DNA of 64,000 bases from Microbacterium pygmaeum (GTDB lineage: Bacteria; Actinomycetota; Actinomycetes; Actinomycetales; Microbacteriaceae). The DNA lies in NCBI RefSeq assembly GCF_900100885.1, contig NZ_LT629692.1:1922001-1986000 (forward strand). The letters run 5' to 3'. The notes under the pieces are model-generated. The model worked only from the letters and a program-made list of their open reading frames with translations, was not told the origin of the DNA and ran no database searches. The position numbers and the translations under genes are program-made. This document shows positions 22,183 to 30,318 of this stretch, piece by piece. Numbering within the stretch: the stretch's first letter is position 1; each line of letters opens with the position of its first letter.

Positions 22183-22416
22183 ATCGTGCCCCTTCGTGCA
22201 AGCTCGAACACCCCGCGCGAACGGCGGGATGACCTCGGCGCCCGGGGCACTCGGTGGCCGATAAGAACAGCATGGCAGGGGCCTCCGACATCGCCAGGAG
22301 GCCGGCCCTTCGCGAGGCCGGCCCGCGACGAGGCCGGGCCCGTCGGTGAGAGCCGAAACATTCCGCCACACCGCCCCGCCGGGAATACCTCCCGCTCCCA
22401 TTCGTTCCGGTCCTTC

Positions 22417-23370
22417 ATGACACGAATCGGAACCAGCAGCCTCGACGTCCTTCCCCTTTCACTTGGCGGCAACGTCTTCGGCTGGACGGCCGATCGCGAC
22501 GAGTCATTCGCGATCCTCGACGCGTTCGTCGCGGGCGGCGGCAATTTCATCGACACCGCCGATTCGTACAGCGCCTGGGTACCCGGCAACACCGGCGGCG
22601 ACAGCGAGCGGATCATCGGAGAGTGGCTCGCATCGCGCCGCCCGGAGGGTGTCGTCGTCGCGACGAAGGTCAGCCAGCACCCCGACTTCAAGGGGCTGTC
22701 GGCGAGCAACGTCCGCGCGGCGGCCGAGGCATCCATCCAGCGTCTCGGCGTCGAGGCGCTCGATCTCTACTACGCGCATTTCGACGATTCCAGCGTGCCG
22801 CTCGAGGAGACGGTCGGCGCCTTCGGCGAGCTCGTCACCGACGGGCTCGTGCGGTACACCGCCGTCTCCAACTACAGCGCAGACCGTATCCGTGAGTGGG
22901 TCGGCATCGCGCAGGCCGGCGGCATCGCGCTTCCGGTCGCCATTCAGCCGCACTACAACCTGGTCCACCGCAACGAGATCGAGGAGCGCATCGTTCCGGT
23001 CGCCGAGGAGTTCGGGCTCAGCCTCGTTCCTTACTATGCGCTGGCCAGCGGTTTCCTCACCGGCAAGTACCGGACGACGGATGCCGGAGGCCAGGCATCC
23101 CCGCGAGCCGGCGGCGCCGCGAAGTACGCCACGGTCCAGGGTCTGGAGATCCTCGATGCGCTCGAGGGGATCGGGCGTGCGCACGACGTGTCGATCGCCG
23201 CGACCGCCCTGGCATGGCTGCGGGCGCAGCCGACGGTGGCAGCGCCGATCGCCAGCGCGTCCCGCGTCTCGCAGGTCGCGGATCTCCTGGACGGCGCACG
23301 GGTCGAGCTGAGTGCTGACGAGGTTCAGGAGCTGAACCGTGTCTCAGAGTGGACCCCGGCCGGCGTCTAG
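22417..23370 (+). CDS. Aldo/keto reductase (YajO/Tas-like group)
   Basis: A 317-residue TIM-barrel NADPH oxidoreductase. The catalytic tetrad is recognisable: Asp46, Tyr51 (Asp-Thr-Ala-Asp-Ser-Tyr), Lys in Ala-Thr-Lys-Val, and His in Tyr-Ala-His-Phe-Asp. The Gly-Gly-Asp-Ser-Glu insertion after the tyrosine is typical of general AKRs. Substrate unknown. It overlaps the convergent methyltransferase-like gene. Confidence 0.87.
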   Translation: MTRIGTSSLDVLPLSLGGNVFGWTADRDESFAILDAFVAGGGNFIDTADSYSAWVPGNTGGDSERIIGEWLASRRPEGVVVATKVSQHPDFKGLSASNVRAAAEASIQRLGVEALDLYYAHFDDSSVPLEETVGAFGELVTDGLVRYTAVSNYSADRIREWVGIAQAGGIALPVAIQPHYNLVHRNEIEERIVPVAEEFGLSLVPYYALASGFLTGKYRTTDAGGQASPRAGGAAKYATVQGLEILDALEGIGRAHDVSIAATALAWLRAQPTVAAPIASASRVSQVADLLDGARVELSADEVQELNRVSEWTPAGV

Positions 23371-24282
23371 CCGCGGCACCCAGCAGCGCACGCGATCGCG
23401 GTAGCGACGGTAGTCGTCGCCGAACCGCGCGAGGAGGTCCGCTTCCTCCCAGGGCCGGACGGCGTAGTTCCAGACGAGCGAGCCGATGATGGCGTAGACG
23501 ACGACGAGCCAGGAAGACAGCATCAGCCCCACAGCCACGCCCTGGAGGATCCCGGATACCGCCATCGGATTGCGGATGAAGCGGTAGGGGCCGGCGATGA
23601 CCAGCCGGCTTGGCATCGCGGAGGGCAGGGGAGTGCCGTCACCCCTCAGGTTGAAGGTGACGGCCGACCACAGCCCCGGGATGCTGGCCAGCACGAACAG
23701 CACGGCGCCCGTCACGGGGACCGCAATCGGCAGTGTCACCGCCAGGCCCCACCGCTGCTCGAGCATGGCCAGGATGACCGGGATGACGCCGAGGAAGATT
23801 CCCCAGAACACGGTGATCTGCACGAGCGTGACCGCGAGGTGTGCAGCCGGCGAGCGGTGCGACCGCGCCACCCGGAAGGCGAACGGACCCGCGATGATCC
23901 ACTCGGTCGGAATGCGTCCGAGCGTGCTGAGACTGAGTGCCATCACCGAACCCGCGGACGCTCCCGCCATCAGCACCACGCCCCACCCCGCTTCGCCGGT
24001 GACGGTCGCGTAGATCGCGAGCAGGCCGGTGACGAGCACGGTCCAGACCGTGGCGATCGCGCTCGGAATGCGGACTGCTCGTCCGGGAAGTACCGCTGCC
24101 AGCGCGGACGCGACCACGAACAGCGGTATGTCGAGCAGGGCGACGAGTCCGGGATGCAACGAGCCGAGCGTCGCCGTCCGCACCAGGGGCATCGTGAGGA
24201 CGCACACCCACCATGCCGCTCCCGCGACGGCCTGGGCGGTGAAGTACAGCCGCGCCAGGTTCGCGGGGGACGGCAGGCTCAC
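23344..24282 (-). CDS. Isoprenylcysteine methyltransferase-like (ICMT/PEMT) integral membrane protein
   Basis: A protein of about 312 residues with some eight hydrophobic helices. The C-terminal third has Gly-Pro-Tyr-Arg-Phe-Ile-Arg-Asn-Pro-Met and a later Glu-Glu-Ala-Asp-Leu-Leu block with Tyr-Arg-Arg-Tyr, the SAM-binding signature of the isoprenylcysteine carboxyl methyltransferase and phospholipid methyltransferase group. The acceptor is unknown. GTG 24282 is chosen; TTG 24309 is an alternative and neither has a clear ribosome binding site. Confidence 0.75.
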   Translation of the reverse strand: MSLPSPANLARLYFTAQAVAGAAWWVCVLTMPLVRTATLGSLHPGLVALLDIPLFVVASALAAVLPGRAVRIPSAIATVWTVLVTGLLAIYATVTGEAGWGVVLMAGASAGSVMALSLSTLGRIPTEWIIAGPFAFRVARSHRSPAAHLAVTLVQITVFWGIFLGVIPVILAMLEQRWGLAVTLPIAVPVTGAVLFVLASIPGLWSAVTFNLRGDGTPLPSAMPSRLVIAGPYRFIRNPMAVSGILQGVAVGLMLSSWLVVVYAIIGSLVWNYAVRPWEEADLLARFGDDYRRYRDRVRCWVPRLDAGRGPL

Positions 24283-24338
24283 CCCGCCAGTCTTGCCGGA
24301 ATCCGGCAACGGTGTCGGGCCGACGGCGGCCAGTCGAA

Positions 24339-24701
24339 CTATTTCTGTGCGTCGACGAAGAAGGTCCGGACGCTTGTGATCCGATCGCGGGAGACGGTGA
24401 TCACGTCGATGCCGCGTGCCACCGGGGCGCCGGATGGGCCGAACGCCCAGGCGAGCGCACCGATGTCAGTCCCGGCATAGCGGTCACCGTCTTCGACGAA
24501 CACGAAGGTCTCCGGCGCGTCGGCCAGGAGCGCGGCGGCCTTCGTCTCAACGGCATCCCACCCGTGCACGGTCTCCTCCGGGTCGGCGAAGACGACGTCA
24601 TCGGAATACACACGCTCGATCGCCGCTCGCCTCGCCGCGGCATCGCGATTGCCGAACACGTCGTGGAGGTTGGCGGCAAGCAGCTCAGAGACGTTCGTCA
24701 T
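24339..24701 (-). CDS. SnoaL-like/NTF2-fold protein
   Basis: A 120-residue cone-shaped alpha+beta barrel protein: an N-terminal helix, Val-Tyr-Ser-Asp-Asp-Val-Val-Phe near residue 28, and a C-terminal strand Ile-Thr-Ser-Val-Arg-Thr-Phe-Phe. The NTF2 fold hosts many small cyclases, isomerases and binding proteins, so the fold does not give the reaction. The ATG is chosen at the start of conserved sequence; upstream in-frame residues look non-coding. Confidence 0.82.
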   Translation of the reverse strand: MTNVSELLAANLHDVFGNRDAAARRAAIERVYSDDVVFADPEETVHGWDAVETKAAALLADAPETFVFVEDGDRYAGTDIGALAWAFGPSGAPVARGIDVITVSRDRITSVRTFFVDAQK

Positions 24702-24818
24702 GAGGCATCCAATCGATGTGGAGGATTCTGACACGCCAACGCTGCCGGGACCTGTCCTTATTCCGCTCCGGCAGGACGCTCTCACCCGACGCCGCCCGTT
24801 GCGCCGGTGCCGAGCCGG

Positions 24819-25421
24819 TCACCGGCGGTCGTAGGTCACCACTCGCACGCCGCCGGCGAGCGACACCTCCTCGACCGGACGGAACAGATTCGGCGCGAAC
24901 GGTCCGTCGAACAGCGGAACACCCGAGCCGATGACGGAGGGGTTCAGTTTGAGCACCAGCCGGTCGATCTGCGGCAGCAGCGCGGCCGCGAGTGCACCGC
25001 CGCCGACCAGCCAGATGTCCATGCCGGGCTCCTCCTTCAGCCGAGCGACGAACTCGACCGGATCCGAATCCACGAGCTCCACGGCTGAGTCGGGACTCGT
25101 CTTCATCGACCTCGAGAACACGACGTGGCGGAGGTGCGGGTACGCGTCTGCGACCCCGGCGTCCAGGCCGACCTGATACGACCGGCGACCTTCCACGACG
25201 GTGTCGAAGACGACCGCTGCGCCGTCGACCCCGAGCGCCTGCCGAGCAGCAGCCGGCAGCGTCTCGGGGAAATGCTGGACGATGTGCTCGAGGAGATCCG
25301 GCGTCATCGCGAAGAAGTCCGCTCCGCTCGGGTCGGTGCGGTCCGGGCTCGCGATGAACCCGTCGAGCGTGGTGGCGACGTAGTAGACGAGCCTGCGCAT
25401 GGGATCCGTTCCGTCCGTCAC
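24819..25421 (-). CDS. Dihydrofolate reductase family (RibD C-terminal-like) protein
   Basis: A 200-residue reductase-fold protein: Tyr-Tyr-Val-Ala-Thr-Thr-Leu-Asp-Gly-Phe-Ile-Ala near the N-terminus, Glu-Gly-Arg-Arg-Ser-Tyr near 78, and Ile-Trp-Leu-Val-Gly-Gly-Gly-Ala near 136. Such genes are often called DHFR-like but most are not the folate enzyme. GTG 25421 overlaps the stop of the acetyltransferase gene by four bases (GTGA), suggesting coupling; ATG 25400, at the conserved start, is the alternative. Confidence 0.83.
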   Translation of the reverse strand: MTDGTDPMRRLVYYVATTLDGFIASPDRTDPSGADFFAMTPDLLEHIVQHFPETLPAAARQALGVDGAAVVFDTVVEGRRSYQVGLDAGVADAYPHLRHVVFSRSMKTSPDSAVELVDSDPVEFVARLKEEPGMDIWLVGGGALAAALLPQIDRLVLKLNPSVIGSGVPLFDGPFAPNLFRPVEEVSLAGGVRVVTYDRR

Positions 25422-25948
25422 GCGTACTCACCCGACAGAAGCGAGTACACGGCCTTGTCGTAGAACACTCCGGCGATCGGCCAGGCCTCGCGGAGGGTCC
25501 CCTCGTAGGTCATCCCCAGGCGAACCGCCAGCGCGATGCTCCGCTCGTTGTCGCTGCGGCACCGCCACTCGACGCGGTGCAGTCCTCGCACCTCGAACGC
25601 GTACCGCAGCAACTCGCGCACGGCGGCGCCGATGTGCCCATGCCCCTCGCCGGCCGGTTCCGACCAGCATCCGATCTCGCATACACCGCTCGCAGCGCTG
25701 AACTCGACGAACATGACGCCACCGATCAGCACGCCCTCGGCCCAGATCCCGTAGATCCGCCCACCGTCGCGGGCGGTTGCTTCGGCGTAACGCGTCAGTG
25801 TCGCGCGGGCGCCGGCGAGGTCCGTGCTGACGAATGAGGGTCCGACCCACGGACGGATGTGCTCGCGGGCACGATCGAGGTGCGCGGCGAACTCGTCCGC
25901 CCGCCACGGCTCGAGCGCCTCGAACGTCGCGCCGGTGGAGAGGATCAT
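25418..25948 (-). CDS. GNAT family N-acetyltransferase (RimJ/RimL type)
   Basis: A 176-residue acetyltransferase. The acetyl-CoA loop is in the Gly-Glu-Gly-His-Gly-His-Ile-Gly segment near 100, followed by the helix Ala-Val-Arg-Glu-Leu-Leu and the later Asn-Glu-Arg-Ser-Ile-Ala-Leu-Ala motif of RimL-like enzymes. It may acetylate a protein N-terminus or an antibiotic; nothing here decides. Coupled by four bases to the DHFR-like gene. Confidence 0.86.
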   Translation of the reverse strand: MILSTGATFEALEPWRADEFAAHLDRAREHIRPWVGPSFVSTDLAGARATLTRYAEATARDGGRIYGIWAEGVLIGGVMFVEFSAASGVCEIGCWSEPAGEGHGHIGAAVRELLRYAFEVRGLHRVEWRCRSDNERSIALAVRLGMTYEGTLREAWPIAGVFYDKAVYSLLSGEYA

Positions 25949-26023
25949 CGCCGTGCCTGTCCCTCGGCGTGTCCGCGGTTCTGTGTGCGCATGTCCCCTC
26001 CGTGTTCGCGTGTGTCTCCGACG

Positions 26024-26602
26024 CTAGCGGCGTGGTCCGTCGGGGTGCGAGCTCCGGTCGACTCGGATGTCCGCGCGCGCTCTGGTGCCGTCCGCGGCGA
26101 AGAACTCGTCCTCGCGCTGCAGGTATCGCTCCCACAGCTCGCGGTGCGATTCGCCATCTCGCGCGACGCCGCGTTCGAGTCGATCGGATGCCGCGGCGTG
26201 CACCCATACGCGGCATGCCAGCGTGCCGGTGATGGCCGCACGCGTCGCTCCCACACCCTCGATGATGACGACCGGAGCCCAGCGGAGCTCTTTCCACCCC
26301 GCCAGTCCCTCGCCGAACTCGTCCTCGATCCAATCGCGTACTCGATAGCGGATGCTCCGTCCCTCCAGCAGCGGCGTGATGACGTCGGTCTCGAAGCGGG
26401 GCCACCATGTGGTGAAGCTCACCCATGAGAAGAAGTCATCGATCTCGATGACCGGCCAGCCGTACCGATCCGACAGCTGCCGCGCCAGCGTGGACTTCCC
26501 CGAACCCGCCGGCCCGTCGATGCCCACCAGGCGGACGCCCGGCACCGCGGCGGCCAACGTGCGGGTGTGGATCTCGTGCAGCAGCGGGTCGGGGGCAGGC
26601 AT
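26024..26602 (-). CDS. Uridine-kinase-like P-loop NTPase
   Basis: A 192-residue nucleoside-kinase-like protein. The P-loop is Gly-Pro-Ala-Gly-Ser-Gly-Lys-Ser near residue 30, an acidic Glu-Ile-Asp-Asp-Phe-Phe follows at about 53, and Ile-Ile-Glu-Gly-Val-Gly near 113 matches the uridine kinase fold. It may phosphorylate a small metabolite; the substrate is unknown. No operon partners. Confidence 0.82.
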   Translation of the reverse strand: MPAPDPLLHEIHTRTLAAAVPGVRLVGIDGPAGSGKSTLARQLSDRYGWPVIEIDDFFSWVSFTTWWPRFETDVITPLLEGRSIRYRVRDWIEDEFGEGLAGWKELRWAPVVIIEGVGATRAAITGTLACRVWVHAAASDRLERGVARDGESHRELWERYLQREDEFFAADGTRARADIRVDRSSHPDGPRR

Positions 26603-26668
26603 CCAGCCAGGGTCTCACGAGCGTCGCGGGGCCGCCTTCGGCGCGGGGCGACAAGCGCCCGCCGCCGC

Positions 26669-27535
26669 CTACGGCCGGGCCAGCACCTCGCGCAGCTTCG
26701 CAGCGAACGCCTCCGGCTGGCCGGCGTAGCCGAATTCGCCGCCCATGAAGCCGCCGTGGTGGCTGGGGAAGACGGTCGCCTGCTGGCCGAGCCGCTCGGC
26801 CAGGGCGATCGCTGTCCGACCGGTGTACACCTTCACCGACTCCTCACCGACGGCGACCACGATGCGCGTCGGCGCCGCCTTCAACGCCTCGATGTCCGGT
26901 TCGTAGTGCACGACCGCCCAGGACCTGTCCGACAGCAGCGGGTCGTCCCGTGAGCCGTCGTCCTCGGTCGGCATCCCGAACGCGGCTGGGTCCGGCGCCG
27001 GTTGGGCGAAGTACTCGTCCGTGACCTCGCCCTCCCACGCGGTCATGGCGATGAAGGCGGCCATGCCGGCTCCCCAGCCCTTGTCGCGGTAGACCTGGGT
27101 GTAGGCATTCCGCGCCTGCTGCACGGCATCCGCATCCGGCAGCACCCCGTCGATCGGGGGCTCGTGAGCGACCAGGGTCGCCACGTCGTCCGGGTGCGCG
27201 GTGACCAGGGCGAGGGCGGTCACCGCGCCGCCGCTGCTGGCCAGCATCTCCACCGGACCGGCGCCGAGCGCCTCGATGATCGCATGGACGTCCTCGGCCT
27301 GGATTCCCGGCTCGTTCGTCACGCCGCCGTCCTTGCGCGCGCTTCTCCCCAGGCCGCGCGGGTCGTACGTCACAACGGTGCGATCCGGGAACAGCGCGAC
27401 CTGGGCGTGGAATCCGCTCGCGTCCATCGGCTGGCCGATCATCATCAGCGGCGGTCGCCCGTCCGCGGTCGGCAGCGGTCCGTGGACGTCGTAGACCAGA
27501 TCGACGTCCGGGAGATTCAGGGTGTGGTGCGCCAT
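26669..27535 (-). CDS. Alpha/beta-fold hydrolase
   Basis: A 288-residue hydrolase. Oxyanion region Ile-Gly-Gln-Pro-Met near 33, nucleophile elbow Ala-Ser-Ser-Gly-Gly (Ser101), and a catalytic His candidate in the Pro-Ser-His-His-Gly-Gly-Phe block near 259. The strong GAGGAGG before the ATG fixes the start. The ATG overlaps nothing, but its upstream region is shared with the divergent DoxX-like gene at 27621. Confidence 0.85.
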   Translation of the reverse strand: MAHHTLNLPDVDLVYDVHGPLPTADGRPPLMMIGQPMDASGFHAQVALFPDRTVVTYDPRGLGRSARKDGGVTNEPGIQAEDVHAIIEALGAGPVEMLASSGGAVTALALVTAHPDDVATLVAHEPPIDGVLPDADAVQQARNAYTQVYRDKGWGAGMAAFIAMTAWEGEVTDEYFAQPAPDPAAFGMPTEDDGSRDDPLLSDRSWAVVHYEPDIEALKAAPTRIVVAVGEESVKVYTGRTAIALAERLGQQATVFPSHHGGFMGGEFGYAGQPEAFAAKLREVLARP

Positions 27536-27620
27536 GGGTGCCTCCTCCTCGACGAGCGTGCTCACCGGATCGTACGACGCGGCGTCCCCGGGCGCCACGT
27601 CGAGCAGGCAGACTGGCCGG

Positions 27621-28037
27621 ATGACGGCATCGGCAATCCCCTCCTCCACGCCCGCCCGCACGATCGCCCGATGGCTACTCGGCGGTGCGATGGTCTTCGC
27701 CGGGCTCTCGCACCTGTTCTGGGCGCGGAAGGAATTCCAAGCGCAGGTGCCCGACTGGACGGGCAGAGTGATGGACAAGGACGGTGTCGTGGTCGCCTCG
27801 GGCGTCGTCGAGATCATGCTCGGTGCCGCGCTGGTCGCCCTGCCGCGCGAGCTCAGCCGAGTCGGGGCGATCCTCGCCGCCTTCTACGTCGCGATCTTCC
27901 CGGGCAACATCGAGCAGTACACGAAGGGCAAGAAGGGCTTCGGGCTCGACGACGGTCGGTCGCGACTGATCCGCCTGTTCTTCCAGCCCGTCCTCGTGGT
28001 CGGCGCGCTGTGGAGCACCCGCACCCCGAAGCCCTGA
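27621..28037 (+). CDS. DoxX-like membrane protein, paralogue of the 19307 gene
   Basis: A 138-residue, four-helix protein sharing long blocks with the protein at 19307-19726: Val-Val-Ala-Ser-Gly-Val-Val-Glu near the middle, Phe-Pro-Gly-Asn and the C-terminal Trp-Ser-Thr-Arg. Gly-Leu-Ser-His-Leu-Phe-Trp marks helix 1. CAGACT six bases before the ATG and no Shine-Dalgarno sequence suggest a leaderless transcript. Function unknown. Confidence 0.82.
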   Translation: MTASAIPSSTPARTIARWLLGGAMVFAGLSHLFWARKEFQAQVPDWTGRVMDKDGVVVASGVVEIMLGAALVALPRELSRVGAILAAFYVAIFPGNIEQYTKGKKGFGLDDGRSRLIRLFFQPVLVVGALWSTRTPKP

Positions 28038-28084
28038 CCGTCAAGAGCCCGCCCTCTGTCGGCGGCGGGTGGCAGACTGCGGGC

Positions 28085-29611
28085 ATGCTGATCCACGATC
28101 TCGTCGTCACCACTGATGCGGTCGCGGCGACCTCGTCTCGGCTGGCGAAGGTCGACTCGCTCGCCGAGCTTCTGGGTCGCCTCGAGCCCGACGAGGTCTC
28201 GCCGGCGATGGGCTTCCTGATCGCGCGGCCCCGGCAGGGCAGGATCGGCGTCGGCTGGCGAGGAGTGCGCGCGTTCGAGGGGTCTCACGCGGATGCCTCG
28301 ACCCTCACGATCCTCGATGTCGACGCGAGCCTGCAGCTGCTGGCGGAGGCCTCGGGCGCCGGCTCGACGGGTGCTCGGACCTCAGAGCTGGCGGGCCTCG
28401 CGGCGAGGGCCACCGCCGAGGAATGGGACTTCCTCTCGCGGGTGATCCTCGGCGAGTTGCGCACCGGCGCACTCGAGGGCGTGCTCCTCGACGCCGTCGC
28501 GAAGGCGTCCGGGGCGAGCGGGCCGGTCGTCCGCCGGGCAGCGATGCTCTCGGGCGACCTCGGCGAGACAGCGCAGATCGCGCTCCACGGCGAGCCCGGC
28601 GCGCTCGAGGAGGTCGGACTCGTGGTCGGCCGTCCGGTGCTGCCGATGCTCGCCAGCACCGCGGGGTCGGCGGCGGAGGCGCTCGCGCTGGCCGGCGCCG
28701 GTGCCGCGTCGGTCGAATACAAGCTCGACGGCGCGCGGATCCAGGTGCACCGGCTCGGCGACGATGTGCGCGTGTACACCCGCAATCTCGCGGACATCAC
28801 CTCGCGGGTGCCCGAGATCGTCGCGGCGACGCGCTCACTGCCGGTCCGCGACGTCATCCTCGACGGTGAGACGCTCTCGCTGGACGAAGACGGCGGCCCG
28901 CGCCCCTTCCAGGACACCATGGCGCGATTCGGCTCGGAGTCGGTCACCGCGACGGTCCTGCGACCCTGGTTCTTCGACCTGCTGCACCTGGACGGCCGCG
29001 ACCTGATCGATGAGCCTCTCGAGGTCCGTCTGGGCGAACTCGAGCGGATCGCGGCGGACTGGCGCGTCCCGGGCATCGTCACCTCCGACCCGGACGCGGC
29101 CGAACGCCTGTCGAAAGAGGCGCTCGAAGCCGGTCACGAGGGTGTGGTCGTCAAGGCGCTCGACTCCGTCTACGCCGCGGGCCGCCGCGGCAAGACGTGG
29201 GTGAAGGTCAAACCCGTGCTCACCTACGATCTCGTGGTGCTGGCCGCGGAGTGGGGGTCCGGTCGACGGAGCGGCCTGCTGTCGAACCTGCACCTGGGCG
29301 CCCTCGATCCCGATGGTGAGTTCGGCGAGCCCGGCGGCTACGTCATGGTCGGCAAGACGTTCAAGGGGCTCACCGATCAGCTGCTGCGCTGGCAGACCGA
29401 GCATTTTCCGACGATCGAGGTCTCGCGAAGCGCGTATGCGGTGCACCTGCAGCCGGTGACGGTCGTGGAAATCGCCATCGACGGCGTCCAGCGCTCGACG
29501 AGGTACCCCGGTGGCGTCGCCCTGCGCTTCGCCAGGGTGAAGGCGTACCGGCCCGACAAGCGGCCCGAGGAGGCCGACACGATCCAGACGCTTCGCGGTC
29601 TGCTGAGGTGA
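28085..29611 (+). CDS. ligB: ATP-dependent DNA ligase LigB
   Basis: A 508-residue ATP-type ligase close in layout to mycobacterial LigB. The N-terminal domain starts Met-Leu-Ile-His-Asp and has the Thr-Ser-Ser-Arg-Leu motif; adenylation motif I is Glu-Tyr-Lys-Leu-Asp-Gly-Ala-Arg with Lys213 forming the AMP adduct; Asp-Gly-Glu (motif III) and Lys-Val-Lys-Pro (motif V) follow, then an OB domain. It seals nicks; as an ATP ligase it is accessory to the NAD-dependent LigA. It overlaps the sirtuin gene by four bases. Confidence 0.95.
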   Translation: MLIHDLVVTTDAVAATSSRLAKVDSLAELLGRLEPDEVSPAMGFLIARPRQGRIGVGWRGVRAFEGSHADASTLTILDVDASLQLLAEASGAGSTGARTSELAGLAARATAEEWDFLSRVILGELRTGALEGVLLDAVAKASGASGPVVRRAAMLSGDLGETAQIALHGEPGALEEVGLVVGRPVLPMLASTAGSAAEALALAGAGAASVEYKLDGARIQVHRLGDDVRVYTRNLADITSRVPEIVAATRSLPVRDVILDGETLSLDEDGGPRPFQDTMARFGSESVTATVLRPWFFDLLHLDGRDLIDEPLEVRLGELERIAADWRVPGIVTSDPDAAERLSKEALEAGHEGVVVKALDSVYAAGRRGKTWVKVKPVLTYDLVVLAAEWGSGRRSGLLSNLHLGALDPDGEFGEPGGYVMVGKTFKGLTDQLLRWQTEHFPTIEVSRSAYAVHLQPVTVVEIAIDGVQRSTRYPGGVALRFARVKAYRPDKRPEEADTIQTLRGLLR

Positions 29612-30318
29612 GCGCGCCGCGCATCGTCGTGCTCACCGGCGCGGGCATCTCGGCGGAGAGCGGGGTGGCCACCTTCCGCGACTCCGGCGGACTGTGGGAG
29701 GGGAACCGTGTGGAGGATGTGGCGACGCCCGAGGGGTTCGACCGCGACCCCGACCTGGTGATCGGCTTCTACGATGCGAGACGACGGGCCGTGGCATCCG
29801 CTCGTCCGAACGCCGCGCATCTCGCGCTCGCCCGTCTGGAGGGCGCCGTGGGGGATCGCCTTCTGGTGGTCACCCAGAACGTCGACGACCTGCACGAGCG
29901 CGCGGGCAGCGAGCGGCTCGTGCACATGCACGGCGAGTTGCACAGCGCGCTGTGCACCACATGCGGCGTTCGGAGGAGGTGCGACGCCGAGCTCGCCGGT
30001 CGTCCACCGTGCCCGGTGTGCGGGCATCGCACGCTGCGACCCGATGTCGTGTGGTTCGGCGAGATGCCGTACGGTCTCGATCGCATCGAGCAGGCGGTCC
30101 TGGCCTGTGACGTCTTCGTCTCGATCGGCACGTCCGGGGCGGTCTACCCCGCAGCGGGGTACGTGGCCCTCGCCGCCGCGTTCGGCGCGCGCACCGTCGA
30201 GCTCAATCTCGAGCCGAGCGATGCCGCAGTCCCGTTCGACGACGCACGCACCGGCCCCGCGACCGTCCTCGTGCCGGCGTGGGTGGACGAGATGCTCAGC
30301 GCTTCGTCGAAACGGTGA
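29608..30318 (+). CDS. cobB: NAD-dependent protein deacylase, CobB-type sirtuin
   Basis: A 236-residue Sir2 protein. Gly-Ala-Gly-Ile-Ser-Ala-Glu-Ser-Gly binds NAD; Thr-Gln-Asn-Val-Asp and catalytic His-Met-His-Gly-Glu follow; a zinc ribbon has Cys-x2-Cys and Cys-x2-Cys. Phe-Tyr-Asp-Ala-Arg-Arg has the Tyr-x2-Arg pair that recognises succinyl-lysine in class III sirtuins, so desuccinylase as well as deacetylase activity is expected. The GTG start overlaps the ligB stop (GTGA), indicating translational coupling. Confidence 0.93.
   Translation: MSAPRIVVLTGAGISAESGVATFRDSGGLWEGNRVEDVATPEGFDRDPDLVIGFYDARRRAVASARPNAAHLALARLEGAVGDRLLVVTQNVDDLHERAGSERLVHMHGELHSALCTTCGVRRRCDAELAGRPPCPVCGHRTLRPDVVWFGEMPYGLDRIEQAVLACDVFVSIGTSGAVYPAAGYVALAAAFGARTVELNLEPSDAAVPFDDARTGPATVLVPAWVDEMLSASSKR

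Noticed and set aside
22270..22345. Repeated GAGGCCGGCCC units upstream of the aldo/keto reductase
   Set aside because: Only two or three imperfect copies in very GC-rich sequence with no spacing pattern; not enough to call a repeat array or operator.
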